Below, piece after piece: positions 46,805 through 55,109 of a stretch of 64,000 nt of DNA (positions are counted from its first letter, which is position 1; the number at the start of each line of letters is the position of its first letter). This DNA comes from Cellulosimicrobium composti. Its GTDB lineage: Bacteria; Actinomycetota; Actinomycetes; Actinomycetales; Cellulomonadaceae. A program made the position numbers and the translations under genes. The stretch is from NCBI RefSeq assembly GCF_009711085.1, contig NZ_WMKA01000006.1, positions 62,001 through 126,000 on the forward strand, given 5' to 3'. Under the pieces are notes generated by a model. The model had not been told where the DNA came from, searched no databases, and saw only the letters and a program-made list of their open reading frames with translations.

Positions 46805-47800
46805 ATGACCACGACCGCCCCCGCCGCCACCCGGCCGCGCCCGGAGCGGGTCGCCGTCGTGGCGTTCGACGGCATCAGCCCGTTCCACCTCGCCGTCCCC
46901 AGCCTCGTCCTCGGGTCCGAGGCGGTCGTCGCCGGCCCGGAGCACGCGCCCGGGTACGACGTCGTGGTGTGCGCGCCGACGCCGGGCCGCCTCGCGACGT
47001 CCGCGGGGTTCGCGCTGCACGTCGACCAGGGGCTCGAGGCCCTCGGCGACGCGGGGACCGTCGTGCTCCCGAGCTGGCACCCCGACGTCGCGCCGCCCCG
47101 AGCGCTCCTCGACGCGGTCCGGGCCGCGCACGAGCGGGGCGCGCGCGTCGTCGGCCTGTGCCTGGGCGCCTTCCTCGTCGCGGCGAGCGGCGTGGCGGAC
47201 GGGCGCGAGGTCGCGACGCACTGGCACGCCGCGGACCGGCTCGCCCGGGACCAGCCCGGCGTCACCGTCCGCAGCGACGTGCTGTGGGTCGACCACGGCG
47301 ACGTCGTCACGTCCGCCGGGACCGCGGCCGCGCTCGACTGCTGCCTGCACCTCGTGCGCCGCGACCACGGCGCGCGCGTCGCGGCCCGGGTCGCCCGCGC
47401 GCTCGTGCTCGCGCCGCACCGCACCGGCGGGCAGGCCCAGTTCGTCCCCGCGCCGGTGCCCCCGCAGGACGCGGCCGACCCGGTCGAGGTCGCGATGGTC
47501 TGGGCCCGCGCGCACCTCGACGAGCCGGTGTCGCTGGACGCCTGGGCGCGCGCGGCCGGGACGTCGCGGCGCACGTTCACGCGGCGGTTCGCGGCGCGCA
47601 CCGGGCTCAGCCCCGTGCAGTGGCTCCTCGACCAGCGGGTCGACCGCGCGCGCGAGCTCCTCGAGACGACGGACCTGCCGGTCGAGCGCGTCGCGCAGGC
47701 GGCCGGGCTCGGGTCGGCGGAGTCGCTGCGCCACCACTTCCGCACCCGGCTGGGTACCAGCCCCTCGCGCTACCGCGTCGAGTTCGGCGGCGTCCGGTGA
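46805..47800 (+). CDS. GlxA-type AraC-family transcriptional regulator
   Basis: The 331-residue protein has an N-terminal DJ-1/PfpI-like amidotransferase domain (VAVVAFDGISPFHLAVPSLV; nucleophile-elbow Cys119 in VVGLCLGAFLVAASG). A C-terminal AraC DNA-binding domain follows (about 230-325, with GTSRRTFTRRFAARTGLSP and AAGLGSAESLRHHF). The ligand is not predictable. It lies 70 bp from the divergent MBL hydrolase, a likely target. Confidence 0.93.
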   Translation: MTTTAPAATRPRPERVAVVAFDGISPFHLAVPSLVLGSEAVVAGPEHAPGYDVVVCAPTPGRLATSAGFALHVDQGLEALGDAGTVVLPSWHPDVAPPRALLDAVRAAHERGARVVGLCLGAFLVAASGVADGREVATHWHAADRLARDQPGVTVRSDVLWVDHGDVVTSAGTAAALDCCLHLVRRDHGARVAARVARALVLAPHRTGGQAQFVPAPVPPQDAADPVEVAMVWARAHLDEPVSLDAWARAAGTSRRTFTRRFAARTGLSPVQWLLDQRVDRARELLETTDLPVERVAQAAGLGSAESLRHHFRTRLGTSPSRYRVEFGGVR

Positions 47801-47843
47801 GCGGCCCGGGCGCCGGGCGGCGACGGTGAGAGAATCGACGACC

Positions 47844-49202
47844 GTGAGCGACACCCGGCGCACGACCTCGCGCGGCACACCCGCCGGCGCACCCCGTACC
47901 GACCCGCCCGGCGAGCACGACCCGGACGGGCCGGACCCCCGCACGTACCCGGCGCGCGCCGTCGTCGACCTCGAGGCGGTCCGCGACAACGTGCGCGCCC
48001 TGGCCGGGGCGGCGCCGTCGGCCGCGGTGATGGCCGTCGTCAAGGCCGACGCGTACGGGCACGGGCTCGTCCCGAGCGCGCTCGGGGCGCTCGCGGGCGG
48101 GGCGACGTGGCTCGGCACGGCCCAGCCCGGCGAGGCCCTCGCCCTGCGCGCCGCGGGCATCGGCCCGGACCGGGCACGGATCCTCACGTGGCTGTACGCG
48201 CCGGGCGCGGCGCTGCGCGACCTCGTCGAGGCGGACGTCGACGTGTCGGTCGCCGCGCGCTGGGCGGTCGACGAGGTCGTCGCCGCGGCGCGCGCCGCGG
48301 GCCGGACCGCCCGCGTGCACCTGGCCGTCGACACGGGCCTCGGCCGCAACGGGATCATGCCCGCCGACCTGCCCGACGTGCTCGACGCCGTCGCGCGCGC
48401 CCGGGCCGAGGGCGCCGTCCAGGTCGTCGGCATGTGGTCGCACCTCGCGTTCGCCGACGAGCCCGGCCACCCGACCGTCGCGGCGCAGGCCGACGTGCTC
48501 GACGACGCCGTCCGGCGCGCCGAGCGCGCGGGCGTCGGGCCCGAGCTGCGCCACCTCGCGAACTCCGCCGCGACGCTCACCGCACCGCGCACGCACTACG
48601 ACCTCGTGCGCCCGGGGCTCGCGGTCTGGGGCCTGACGCCCGTCCCGCAGCAGGGCCCGCCGTCCCGGCACGGGCTGCGCCCCGCGATGACGCTCGAGGC
48701 GCGCCTCGCGACCGTCAAGCGCGTGCCGGGCGGGCACGGGGTCTCCTACTCGCACCACTACACGACGCCGCGCGACACGACGCTCGGCGTCGTCCCGCTC
48801 GGGTACGGCGACGGCATCCCGCGCCACGCGTCAGGCGGCGGCCCGGCCGGGACACCGGGCGGTCCCGTGCTCGTCGGCGCGCGCCCCGGGGCGCCCGGCG
48901 GGCGGGTCCTGCGCGTCGCGGGCCGCGTCTGCATGGACCAGCTCGTGCTCGACCTCGGCCCCGGCGCGACCGAGCGCGCAGGCGACGTCGTCACGCTGTT
49001 CGGCGCGGGCGACGGCGTCGAGCACGACGGCGTCCCCACCGCCGAGGACTGGGCGCAGGTCGCCGGCACCATCAGCTACGAGATCACGACGCGCCTCGGC
49101 GGGCGCGTGCCGCGCGAGCACGTGGGCGTCCACGTGCTCGACGACGGCGCGCGCGCGATCCTGGCGGGCCACCGGAGCACGGAAAGGACGGTCCGCGCAT
49201 GA
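47844..49202 (+). CDS. alr: Alanine racemase
   Basis: Alr supplies D-alanine for peptidoglycan. The 452-residue protein has the PLP lysine Lys67 in VVKADAYGHG, the second catalytic Tyr in GVSYSHHYTT, and GYGDGIPR. The GTG at MSDTRR is preferred to one six codons earlier because GAGAAT lies eight bases before it. An N-terminal Pro/Gly/Arg extension of ~35 residues precedes the barrel. The last four bases overlap tsaE, starting a five-gene coupled chain. Confidence 0.94.
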   Translation: MSDTRRTTSRGTPAGAPRTDPPGEHDPDGPDPRTYPARAVVDLEAVRDNVRALAGAAPSAAVMAVVKADAYGHGLVPSALGALAGGATWLGTAQPGEALALRAAGIGPDRARILTWLYAPGAALRDLVEADVDVSVAARWAVDEVVAAARAAGRTARVHLAVDTGLGRNGIMPADLPDVLDAVARARAEGAVQVVGMWSHLAFADEPGHPTVAAQADVLDDAVRRAERAGVGPELRHLANSAATLTAPRTHYDLVRPGLAVWGLTPVPQQGPPSRHGLRPAMTLEARLATVKRVPGGHGVSYSHHYTTPRDTTLGVVPLGYGDGIPRHASGGGPAGTPGGPVLVGARPGAPGGRVLRVAGRVCMDQLVLDLGPGATERAGDVVTLFGAGDGVEHDGVPTAEDWAQVAGTISYEITTRLGGRVPREHVGVHVLDDGARAILAGHRSTERTVRA

Positions 49203-49741
49203 GCGACGACCCGACCCCCACGACCCGCCCGGACGGCGTCGTCGTCCTCGCCGACGCGGACGCGACCCGCGCGTTCGGCCGTGCGCTCGCCGCGGTGCTG
49301 CGCGCAGGCGACCTCGTGATCCTCACGGGCGACCTCGGGGCCGGCAAGACGACGCTCACGCAGGGGATCGGGGCCGGGCTCGGCGTGCGGGGCCAGGTCG
49401 CGTCGCCGACGTTCATCGTCGCGCGCGAGCACCCGTCGCTCGTCGGCGGGCCCGCCCTCGTGCACGTGGACGCCTACCGGCTCGGGTCGCTCGACGAGGT
49501 CGACGCGCTCGACCTCGACTCGAGCCTCGAGGAGTCGGTGACCGTGGTCGAGTGGGGCAGCGGGCTCGTCGAGGCGCTCGCGGGCGACCGGCTCGAGATC
49601 GTCCTCGAGCGCCCGCGCGGCGCCGACGACGCGGGCGGCGACGCGGACGACGACGCCCCCGAGGCGGGGGAGCGGCGCGTGACCGTGCGCGGCGTCGGGG
49701 CGCGCTGGGCGGACCTCGACGTCGCCGCGCTCGCGGGCTGA
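49199..49741 (+). CDS. tsaE: tRNA t6A-modification ATPase TsaE
   Basis: TsaE is the ATPase that cycles the TsaB-TsaD complex during t6A37 tRNA synthesis. The 180-residue protein has Walker A GDLGAGKTT (residues 44-52), VASPTFIVAREH and HVDAYRLGSLDEVDALDLD. An acidic insertion (DDAGGDADDDAPEAGE) is present near the C terminus. The ATG overlaps the alr stop (ATGA) and lies just after GGAAAGGA. Confidence 0.95.
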   Translation: MSDDPTPTTRPDGVVVLADADATRAFGRALAAVLRAGDLVILTGDLGAGKTTLTQGIGAGLGVRGQVASPTFIVAREHPSLVGGPALVHVDAYRLGSLDEVDALDLDSSLEESVTVVEWGSGLVEALAGDRLEIVLERPRGADDAGGDADDDAPEAGERRVTVRGVGARWADLDVAALAG

Positions 49742-49760
49742 GCGGGCCGCCGCGCCGCCG

Positions 49761-49766
49761 TAGGCT
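49761..49766 (+). promoter_or_regulatory. -10 box in front of tsaB
   Basis: TAGGCT ends six bases before the tsaB GTG, so tsaB can be transcribed as a leaderless mRNA independently of alr-tsaE. Confidence 0.5.
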
Positions 49767-49772
49767 GGGACC

Positions 49773-50507
49773 GTGCCAGTTCTCGCGCTCGACACCTCCG
49801 CCTCGGTCACCGTCGCCGTCGTCGCCGACGACGGCGCCCGTCTCGCCCGCCGCGACGCGCCCGAGCGCCGGCGCCACGCCGAGGCGCTCGCGCCCCTCGT
49901 CGAGGAGGCGCTCGCCGAGGCGGGCGTCGACCGGCGCGACCTCACGGCGGTCGCCGTCGGCACGGGGCCGGCGCCGTTCACCGGGCTCCGCGTGGGGCTC
50001 GTGACGGCGCGCGCGCTCGGCTTCGCGCTCGGCGTCCCCGTGCTCGGCGTCCCGAGCCTCGACGCGGTCGCCGCGCAGGCCGTGAGCGATCTCGGCCTCG
50101 AGCCCGACGACGAGGTGCTCGTCGCCACCGACGCGCGCCGCCGCGAGGTGTACTGGGCGCGGTACCGCGTCGTCGCGCACGAGGGCCCGCACGCCGTCCC
50201 CGTCCTGGCGACCGTCGCGGGCCCCGACGTCGGACCGGCCGCCGCGGCCGCGGAGCACGCCGCGGGCGCCGTCGTCGTGGGCGAGGGCGCCGAGCTCTAC
50301 CCGGACGTGCTCGACGCCGCCGACGACGCACCGCTCGTGCCCGACGCCGCGGTGCTCGCCCGGCTCGCCGTCGCTCGCCGGGAGGCAGGCGCGGACCAGC
50401 CGACGGAGCCGCTCTACCTGCGGCGCCCGGACGTGCACGAGGCGGCCGCCCGCAAGCGCGCGAGCGACGGCGGCGCCGTCCCGGTCGAGGCGGAGCGGGC
50501 CCGATGA
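49773..50507 (+). CDS. tsaB: tRNA t6A-modification protein TsaB
   Basis: TsaB is the catalytically inactive partner of TsaD. The 244-residue product has the ASKHA fold start VLALDTSASVTVAVV, then ERRRHAEALAPLVEEAL and VGTGPAPFTGLRVGLVTARAL, the conserved dimer interface. The C-terminal 30 residues carry PLYLRRPDVHE. Its stop overlaps the rimI start by four bases. Confidence 0.96.
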   Translation: MPVLALDTSASVTVAVVADDGARLARRDAPERRRHAEALAPLVEEALAEAGVDRRDLTAVAVGTGPAPFTGLRVGLVTARALGFALGVPVLGVPSLDAVAAQAVSDLGLEPDDEVLVATDARRREVYWARYRVVAHEGPHAVPVLATVAGPDVGPAAAAAEHAAGAVVVGEGAELYPDVLDAADDAPLVPDAAVLARLAVARREAGADQPTEPLYLRRPDVHEAAARKRASDGGAVPVEAERAR

Positions 50508-51055
50508 GCGCGCGCCGCTACGAGATCCGCCTGCGCCCGCTCAGGGCGGCGGACCTCGACCGGGTCGTCGAGCTCGAGCGCGAGCTGTTCGGGCGGGGCG
50601 CGTGGACGTACGGGATGCTCGCCGACGAGCTCGCGGGCCTCGGCCGCTGGTACGTCGCGGCCGAGCCGGTGCGCCTGTACGCTGCCGGGCCGCAGCCCCT
50701 CGTCGGCTACGCCGGCCTCTGGTACGACGGCGACGTCACGCAGGTCATGACGATCGGCGTCGACCCCGCCTTCCAGCACCAGGGCGTCGGCTCGACGCTG
50801 CTCGAGGCCCTGATCGAGCGCTCGCGGGAGCTCGGCGCGAGCGCCGTGCTGCTCGAGGTGCGGGTCGACAACGACCCTGCGCTCGCGCTCTACGCGAAGT
50901 ACGGGTTCGAGCAGCTCGGCATCCGCAAGCGCTACTACCAGCCCGAGGACGTCGACGCGTACACCATGCGGCTCGAGCTCGGAGCGACCGCGCCGTCCGA
51001 CGAGCCGGACGCCCCGGACCACGGCACCGCGACCGAGACGGGCGTCGTCGCGTGA
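50504..51055 (+). CDS. rimI: Ribosomal-protein-S18-alanine N-acetyltransferase-like RimI
   Basis: The 183-residue GNAT protein has the acetyl-CoA motif VDPAFQHQGVGSTLLEALI and the RimI-type end YGFEQLGIRKRYYQPEDVDAYTM. Its place between tsaB and tsaD is the usual one in actinobacteria. Substrates beyond S18 are possible. The ATG overlaps the tsaB stop (ATGA), and the stop overlaps the next GTG (GTGA). Confidence 0.94.
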   Translation: MSARRYEIRLRPLRAADLDRVVELERELFGRGAWTYGMLADELAGLGRWYVAAEPVRLYAAGPQPLVGYAGLWYDGDVTQVMTIGVDPAFQHQGVGSTLLEALIERSRELGASAVLLEVRVDNDPALALYAKYGFEQLGIRKRYYQPEDVDAYTMRLELGATAPSDEPDAPDHGTATETGVVA

Positions 51056-51954
51056 CCGGCGCGCCGCTCGTCCGCGAGCCGGGCGAGGACCTCGACGCCG
51101 CGCGCCGCGAGCGCGTGCTCGTCGGCGCGCAGGCGCTGGCCGTGGCGCTCGCGGGCGAGGCGCCGCCCGTCGTGCTCGACGTCCGGTGGGCGCTCGGCGT
51201 CACCGACGGCCGCGAGCAGCACCGCGCGGCGCACGTCCCGGGCGCGGTGTACGTCGACCTCGAGACCGAGCTCGCGGCGCCGCCGTCGCCCGCCGCGGGA
51301 CGCCACCCGCTGCCCGACCCCGGCGACCTCCAGGCCGCGGCACGGCGCTGGGGCGTGCGCGCCGCCCGTCCGGTCGTGGTCTACGACGCCGTCGGCGGCA
51401 CGTCCGCGGCGCGCGCGTGGTGGCTGCTGCGCTGGGCGGGCCACGACGACGTGCGGATCCTCGACGGCGGTCTGGCCGCGTGGCGCGCCGCCGGGCTCCC
51501 GCTCGAGGAGGGCGAGGTGCGGCCCGAGCCGGGCGACGTCGTCGTCACCCCGGGCGGCATGCCGGTCCTGGACGCCGACGGCGCGGCCGACCTCGCGGCG
51601 TCGGGCGTGCTGCTCGACGCGCGCGCGGGCGAGCGCTACCGGGGCGAGGTCGAGCCGGTGGACCCGCGCGCCGGGCACGTGCCGGGCGCGGTGAGCGCGC
51701 CGACGACCGAGAACCTCGCCGACGACGGCTCGTTCCTCCCTGCCCGCGCGCTGCGCGAGCGGTTCGCCGGGCTCGGCGCGCTGCCCGGGGCGACGCCGGA
51801 CGGCGCGCGCCCGGCCGTGGGCGTGTACTGCGGCTCGGGCGTCACCGCGGCGCACGAGGTCGCGGCGCTCGCGACGCTCGGCGTCGACGCGGCGCTCTAC
51901 GCGGGCTCGTGGTCGCAGTGGTCGAACGACCCGGAGCGGCCCGCGGCGACCTGA
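51052..51954 (+). CDS. Two-domain rhodanese sulfurtransferase
   Basis: The 300-residue protein has two rhodanese domains. The N-terminal one (PVVLDVRWALG, HVPGAVYVDLE) lacks a catalytic Cys. The C-terminal one has Cys260 in VYCGSGVTA, which is closer to thiosulfate or mercaptopyruvate sulfurtransferase loops. The donor is unknown. It is translationally coupled to rimI and ends the chain at a strong hairpin. Confidence 0.93.
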   Translation: MTGAPLVREPGEDLDAARRERVLVGAQALAVALAGEAPPVVLDVRWALGVTDGREQHRAAHVPGAVYVDLETELAAPPSPAAGRHPLPDPGDLQAAARRWGVRAARPVVVYDAVGGTSAARAWWLLRWAGHDDVRILDGGLAAWRAAGLPLEEGEVRPEPGDVVVTPGGMPVLDADGAADLAASGVLLDARAGERYRGEVEPVDPRAGHVPGAVSAPTTENLADDGSFLPARALRERFAGLGALPGATPDGARPAVGVYCGSGVTAAHEVAALATLGVDAALYAGSWSQWSNDPERPAAT

Positions 51955-51995
51955 CCTCCCGGCGCACGCACGACGGCGCGCCGTCCCGGACGCGA

Positions 51996-52026
51996 CGAGG
52001 CGGCACCCCGCGGGGGTGCCGCCTCG
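51996..52026. terminator. Bidirectional terminator, sulfurtransferase/nitroreductase
   Basis: A perfect 14-bp stem (CGAGGCGGCACCCC with its complement) and GCG loop between convergent genes. Confidence 0.85.
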
Positions 52027-52049
52027 CGTCGGACGGTGACGGACGGGAG

Positions 52050-52697
52050 TCAGAGGACCTCGGCGACCTGGTGGAAGTCGAGGCGGGCCTGGCGCGGGAA
52101 GTGCGCGCCCTCGTCGGCGGGGTAGCCCACGTTGATCGCGACGAGCGTGCGCCAGCCGGACTCGCCGAAGAACTCGGCGTCGATCCCGGCGGCGTCGAAG
52201 CCGGTCATGGGGCCGACGGACAGGCCCGCGGCGCGCAGCCCGACGATGAGGTAGCCGATCTGGATGAGGGCGTTCGTGCGGGCCATGCCCTCGCGCAGCT
52301 CGGTCTGCGGGTCGAGCTGGTCCGCCAGGCCCTCGCGGAACGGCGCGAGCGTGGGGAGGTGCCGGTGGAACGCGGGGTCGGCGGCGGCGATGATCGTCAC
52401 CGGCGCGGCGAGCGTCTTGTCCCGGTTGAAGTCCGCCATGTGCACGCCGAGGCGCTGCTTCGCCTCGGGGGTGCGGACCACGAGCAGCCGCAGCGGGAGG
52501 ATGTTCATCGACGTGGGCGCCCAGCGGACGAGGTCCCAGGCCGCCTGGATCTGCGCGTCGGTGACGGGCTCGTCGGAGAAGGCGTGGGTCGTGTGCGCGG
52601 CGCGGAACAGCCGGTCCGCGGTCTCGGCGTCGATCGCCAGCAGGTCCCCCGGCCCGCTCGTCGCGGTCGAGGACTCGATGAGGGTGTCGGTGGTCAT
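52050..52697 (-). CDS. Nitroreductase family protein, RutE/HadB-like
   Basis: The 215-residue flavoprotein belongs to the COG0778 group annotated as malonic semialdehyde reductase. Motifs are AAHTTHAFSDEPV, RWAPTSMNILPLRLLVV, and the C-terminal LVAINVGYPADEGAHFPRQ. The second ATG (MTTDTLIESS) is chosen: a 15-bp palindrome, a likely operator, lies directly upstream and would fall inside the gene if the ATG ten codons earlier were used. It stands alone between convergent and divergent neighbours. Confidence 0.88.
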   Translation of the reverse strand: MTTDTLIESSTATSGPGDLLAIDAETADRLFRAAHTTHAFSDEPVTDAQIQAAWDLVRWAPTSMNILPLRLLVVRTPEAKQRLGVHMADFNRDKTLAAPVTIIAAADPAFHRHLPTLAPFREGLADQLDPQTELREGMARTNALIQIGYLIVGLRAAGLSVGPMTGFDAAGIDAEFFGESGWRTLVAINVGYPADEGAHFPRQARLDFHQVAEVL

Positions 52698-52702
52698 GCC
52701 GC

Positions 52703-52717
52703 GCTCAACATTTGAGC
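52703..52717. promoter_or_regulatory. Palindromic operator upstream of the nitroreductase gene
   Basis: GCTCAA-CAT-TTGAGC is a perfect palindrome five bases before the start codon, in an A+T-rich patch that is unusual here. The size and symmetry suit a MarR- or HxlR-type repressor. Confidence 0.5.
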
Positions 52718-52785
52718 CTTGAATCATCTTCCCGGCAGACGGTGTGACGTGCGCGACGTCGCGCGGAGGCCTCCGCTCGCCCGAC

Positions 52786-52791
52786 TACCCT
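52786..52791 (+). promoter_or_regulatory. -10 box of leaderless tsaD transcript
   Basis: TACCCT ends seven bases before the tsaD ATG. The GGAGG between them could alternatively act as a ribosome site. Confidence 0.45.
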
Positions 52792-52798
52792 GGAGGCC

Positions 52799-53866
52799 AT
52801 GGTCCCCACCGCCCCCGCGAGCGCCGGCGAGCCCCTCGTCCTCGGCATCGAGACGTCCTGCGACGAGACCGGCGTCGCGCTGGTCCGCGGCCGCGAGCTG
52901 CTGGTCGACACGGTCGCGAGCTCCATGGACGAGCACGCGCGGTACGGCGGGATCATCCCCGAGGTCGCGTCGCGCGCCCACCTGGAGGCGATGATCCCCA
53001 CGCTCGAGCGCACGCTCGGCACGGCCGACGTCGACCTGTCCGAGGTGGACGCGATCGCCGTGACCGCCGGTCCCGGCCTCGTCGGTCCGCTCACCATCGG
53101 CGCGGCGGCGGCGAAGGCCCTCGCGCTCGCGCTCGGCAAGCCGCTCTACGGCGTCAACCACGTCATCGGCCACGCGGCCGTCGACGAGCTCGTGCACGGC
53201 GCGTTCCCCGAGCGCGTCATGGCGCTCGTCGTGTCCGGCGGGCACAGCTCGCTCCTGCTGGTCGACGACGTCGCGACGGCGGTGACCGAGCTCGGCTCCA
53301 CGCTCGACGACGCCGCGGGCGAGGCGTTCGACAAGGTCGGGCGCCTGCTCGGCCTGCCGTACCCCGGGGGCCCGCACATCGACCGCCTCGCGCGCGAGGG
53401 CGACCCCACGGCGATCCGGTTCCCCCGCGGTCTCACGGCGCGCAAGGACCAGGAGAAGCACGCGTACGACTTCTCGTTCTCCGGGCTCAAGACGGCCGTC
53501 GCGCGGTGGGTCGAGGCGCGCCAGGACTCCGGGGAGGAGATCCCCGTGCACGACGTCGCGGCGTCCTTCGCGGAGTCCGTCGCCGACGTGCTCACCGCCA
53601 AGACGATCGCGGCGTGCGAGCGGCACGGCGTCTCGACGCTCGTCGTAGGCGGCGGGTTCAGCGCGAACTCCCAGCTGCGCGACATGGCCGCGACGCGCTG
53701 CGCCGAGGCCGGCATCGAGCTCCGCATCCCGCCGATCCGGTACTGCACGGACAACGGCGCGATGATCGCCGCGCTCGGGTCCGCCGTGGTGCGGGCGGGC
53801 GTCGCGCCGTCGCGCCTCGACATCGGCGTCGACTCGTCGATGCCGCTCACCGTGACGCACGTGTGA
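52799..53866 (+). CDS. tsaD: tRNA t6A37 threonylcarbamoyltransferase TsaD
   Basis: TsaD transfers the threonylcarbamoyl group to A37 of ANN-decoding tRNAs. The 355-residue protein has [14 protein letters not shown], the metal ligands His121 and His125 in [19 protein letters not shown], and [11 protein letters not shown]. It works with TsaB and TsaE encoded 3 kb upstream. The stop overlaps the next start by four bases, coupling it to an unknown membrane protein. Confidence 0.97.
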   Translation: MVPTAPASAGEPLVLGIETSCDETGVALVRGRELLVDTVASSMDEHARYGGIIPEVASRAHLEAMIPTLERTLGTADVDLSEVDAIAVTAGPGLVGPLTIGAAAAKALALALGKPLYGVNHVIGHAAVDELVHGAFPERVMALVVSGGHSSLLLVDDVATAVTELGSTLDDAAGEAFDKVGRLLGLPYPGGPHIDRLAREGDPTAIRFPRGLTARKDQEKHAYDFSFSGLKTAVARWVEARQDSGEEIPVHDVAASFAESVADVLTAKTIAACERHGVSTLVVGGGFSANSQLRDMAATRCAEAGIELRIPPIRYCTDNGAMIAALGSAVVRAGVAPSRLDIGVDSSMPLTVTHV

Positions 53867-55065
53867 TCGGGCACGTCGAGCCGGGGCTCACGCCCGACGA
53901 GGCGCTGCGCCGCGCGGACGCGTGGGCGCGCGCCGCGGCGGGGGCGGTCGGTCACGAGCGCGCACGCGCCGAGCACGCCGCCGCGTACTGGGCGGCGCAG
54001 CACCGGGCGCTCCTCGCCGCCGCGCCGTCGTACGGCACACCCCCGTCGTACGGCACGGCGCCGTCGTACGGCGCACCCCCGCCCGGCACGTCCGCGTACT
54101 CTGCGACGCCGCACACCGCGCCTCCGCACGCGGCGGCGCCGCACACCTCCGCCCCGTACGGCGCGGCCCCGGTCGCCACCGCCTCGTACGGCCCCTCCGC
54201 CGCGACCGACGTCGCGCCCCGCGACGCGCCCTCGGCGGTGTGGCAGCCGGCACCGCTCGCGTCGTCGTACGGGACGCTCCCGTACGAGCCGCCGCGCCGC
54301 CGTCGTGGCCGTGCCGGGCGGCTGGCCATGATCGCCGTCGTGCTCGTCGTGTCCGTCGGCGTCTCCGTCGTGACGAACGTGCGCGAGCGGGCGGTGCAGG
54401 ACGGCAGCGTCCTGCCCACCGCGCACGAGGGCGCGGTCCCGCCGCCCACCGTCTGGGACGACCCGAGCCCCGACGCGGCGCCGTCGCCGTCCGGGCTGGA
54501 GGCCGCGTGGAAGGCCGGCGAGCACGCGGAGCCGCTGCCCGACCCCGTCCCGGGCACCGCCCCGGAGACGCCGTTCCTGCCCGCGTACCCGGACCCCGCC
54601 GAGTGGCTCCTCGCCCTCAACCCGGAGAACGAGGGCGTGCGCGTCGTCGTCACCGACGACCCGGGGCTCAACTGCGGCATGGCGCACGTCGCGGAGCACG
54701 ACGCGTGGGACACCGGCGCGGCGGGCTGCTTCCAGCCCGCGCACCCGACCGTGCTCTTCGTGTGGTGGGGCGACGACGCCGACGCGCGGACGAAGCAGCT
54801 CGTGCTCGCCCACGAGCTCTCGCACATGCTCCAGTGGTGGCACGAGTTCGACCTGCTGCAGTCCGCCGTCGACTCCGGGCTCGCCGAGGACGAGGAGTGG
54901 CAGCACGCCGTCGAGACCGACGCGACGTGCCGCGTCCTGTCGTGGGGCGGGTACTCCGAGACGGCCGCGGACCGCACCTCGTCGCCGTGCGACACGGACG
55001 ACTGGTCGCCCACGTGGCTCGCCGAGCGCGCGGCCGCGCTCGGCGTCGTCGTGCGCGACTACTGA
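53863..55065 (+). CDS. Membrane-anchored HEXXH putative metalloprotease
   Basis: The function is not known. The 400-residue protein has a helical N-terminal part (1-50), a Pro/Tyr/Ala-rich low-complexity region with repeated SYGT/SYGA units (55-140), a positively charged stretch ([10 protein letters not shown]), and one membrane helix (about 154-172). The C-terminal ~225 residues are extracellular. That domain has HELSH at 317-321, a zinc metallopeptidase motif, plus Trp-rich surroundings and four cysteines (271, 289, 356, 376) that could form disulfides. The GTG overlaps the tsaD stop (GTGA). The orientation is type II. Confidence 0.85.
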   Translation: MIGHVEPGLTPDEALRRADAWARAAAGAVGHERARAEHAAAYWAAQHRALLAAAPSYGTPPSYGTAPSYGAPPPGTSAYSATPHTAPPHAAAPHTSAPYGAAPVATASYGPSAATDVAPRDAPSAVWQPAPLASSYGTLPYEPPRRRRGRAGRLAMIAVVLVVSVGVSVVTNVRERAVQDGSVLPTAHEGAVPPPTVWDDPSPDAAPSPSGLEAAWKAGEHAEPLPDPVPGTAPETPFLPAYPDPAEWLLALNPENEGVRVVVTDDPGLNCGMAHVAEHDAWDTGAAGCFQPAHPTVLFVWWGDDADARTKQLVLAHELSHMLQWWHEFDLLQSAVDSGLAEDEEWQHAVETDATCRVLSWGGYSETAADRTSSPCDTDDWSPTWLAERAAALGVVVRDY

Positions 55066-55073
55066 TACTGACG

Positions 55074-55094
55074 CGCACCCGCGGGCCGGGTGCG
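55074..55094. terminator. Hairpin between the HEXXH gene and the ligase gene
   Basis: An 8-bp stem (CGCACCCG with CGGGTGCG) and 5-base loop lie in the 44-bp gap between convergent genes. Confidence 0.55.
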
Positions 55095-55109
55095 GCAGCT
55101 GTCCGCCGC

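Noticed and set aside
45818-48592. Long minus-strand frame of 924 codons across the MBL, GlxA and alr genes
   Set aside because: It crosses three well-supported genes on both strands and shows only low-complexity Arg/Ala/Pro sequence.
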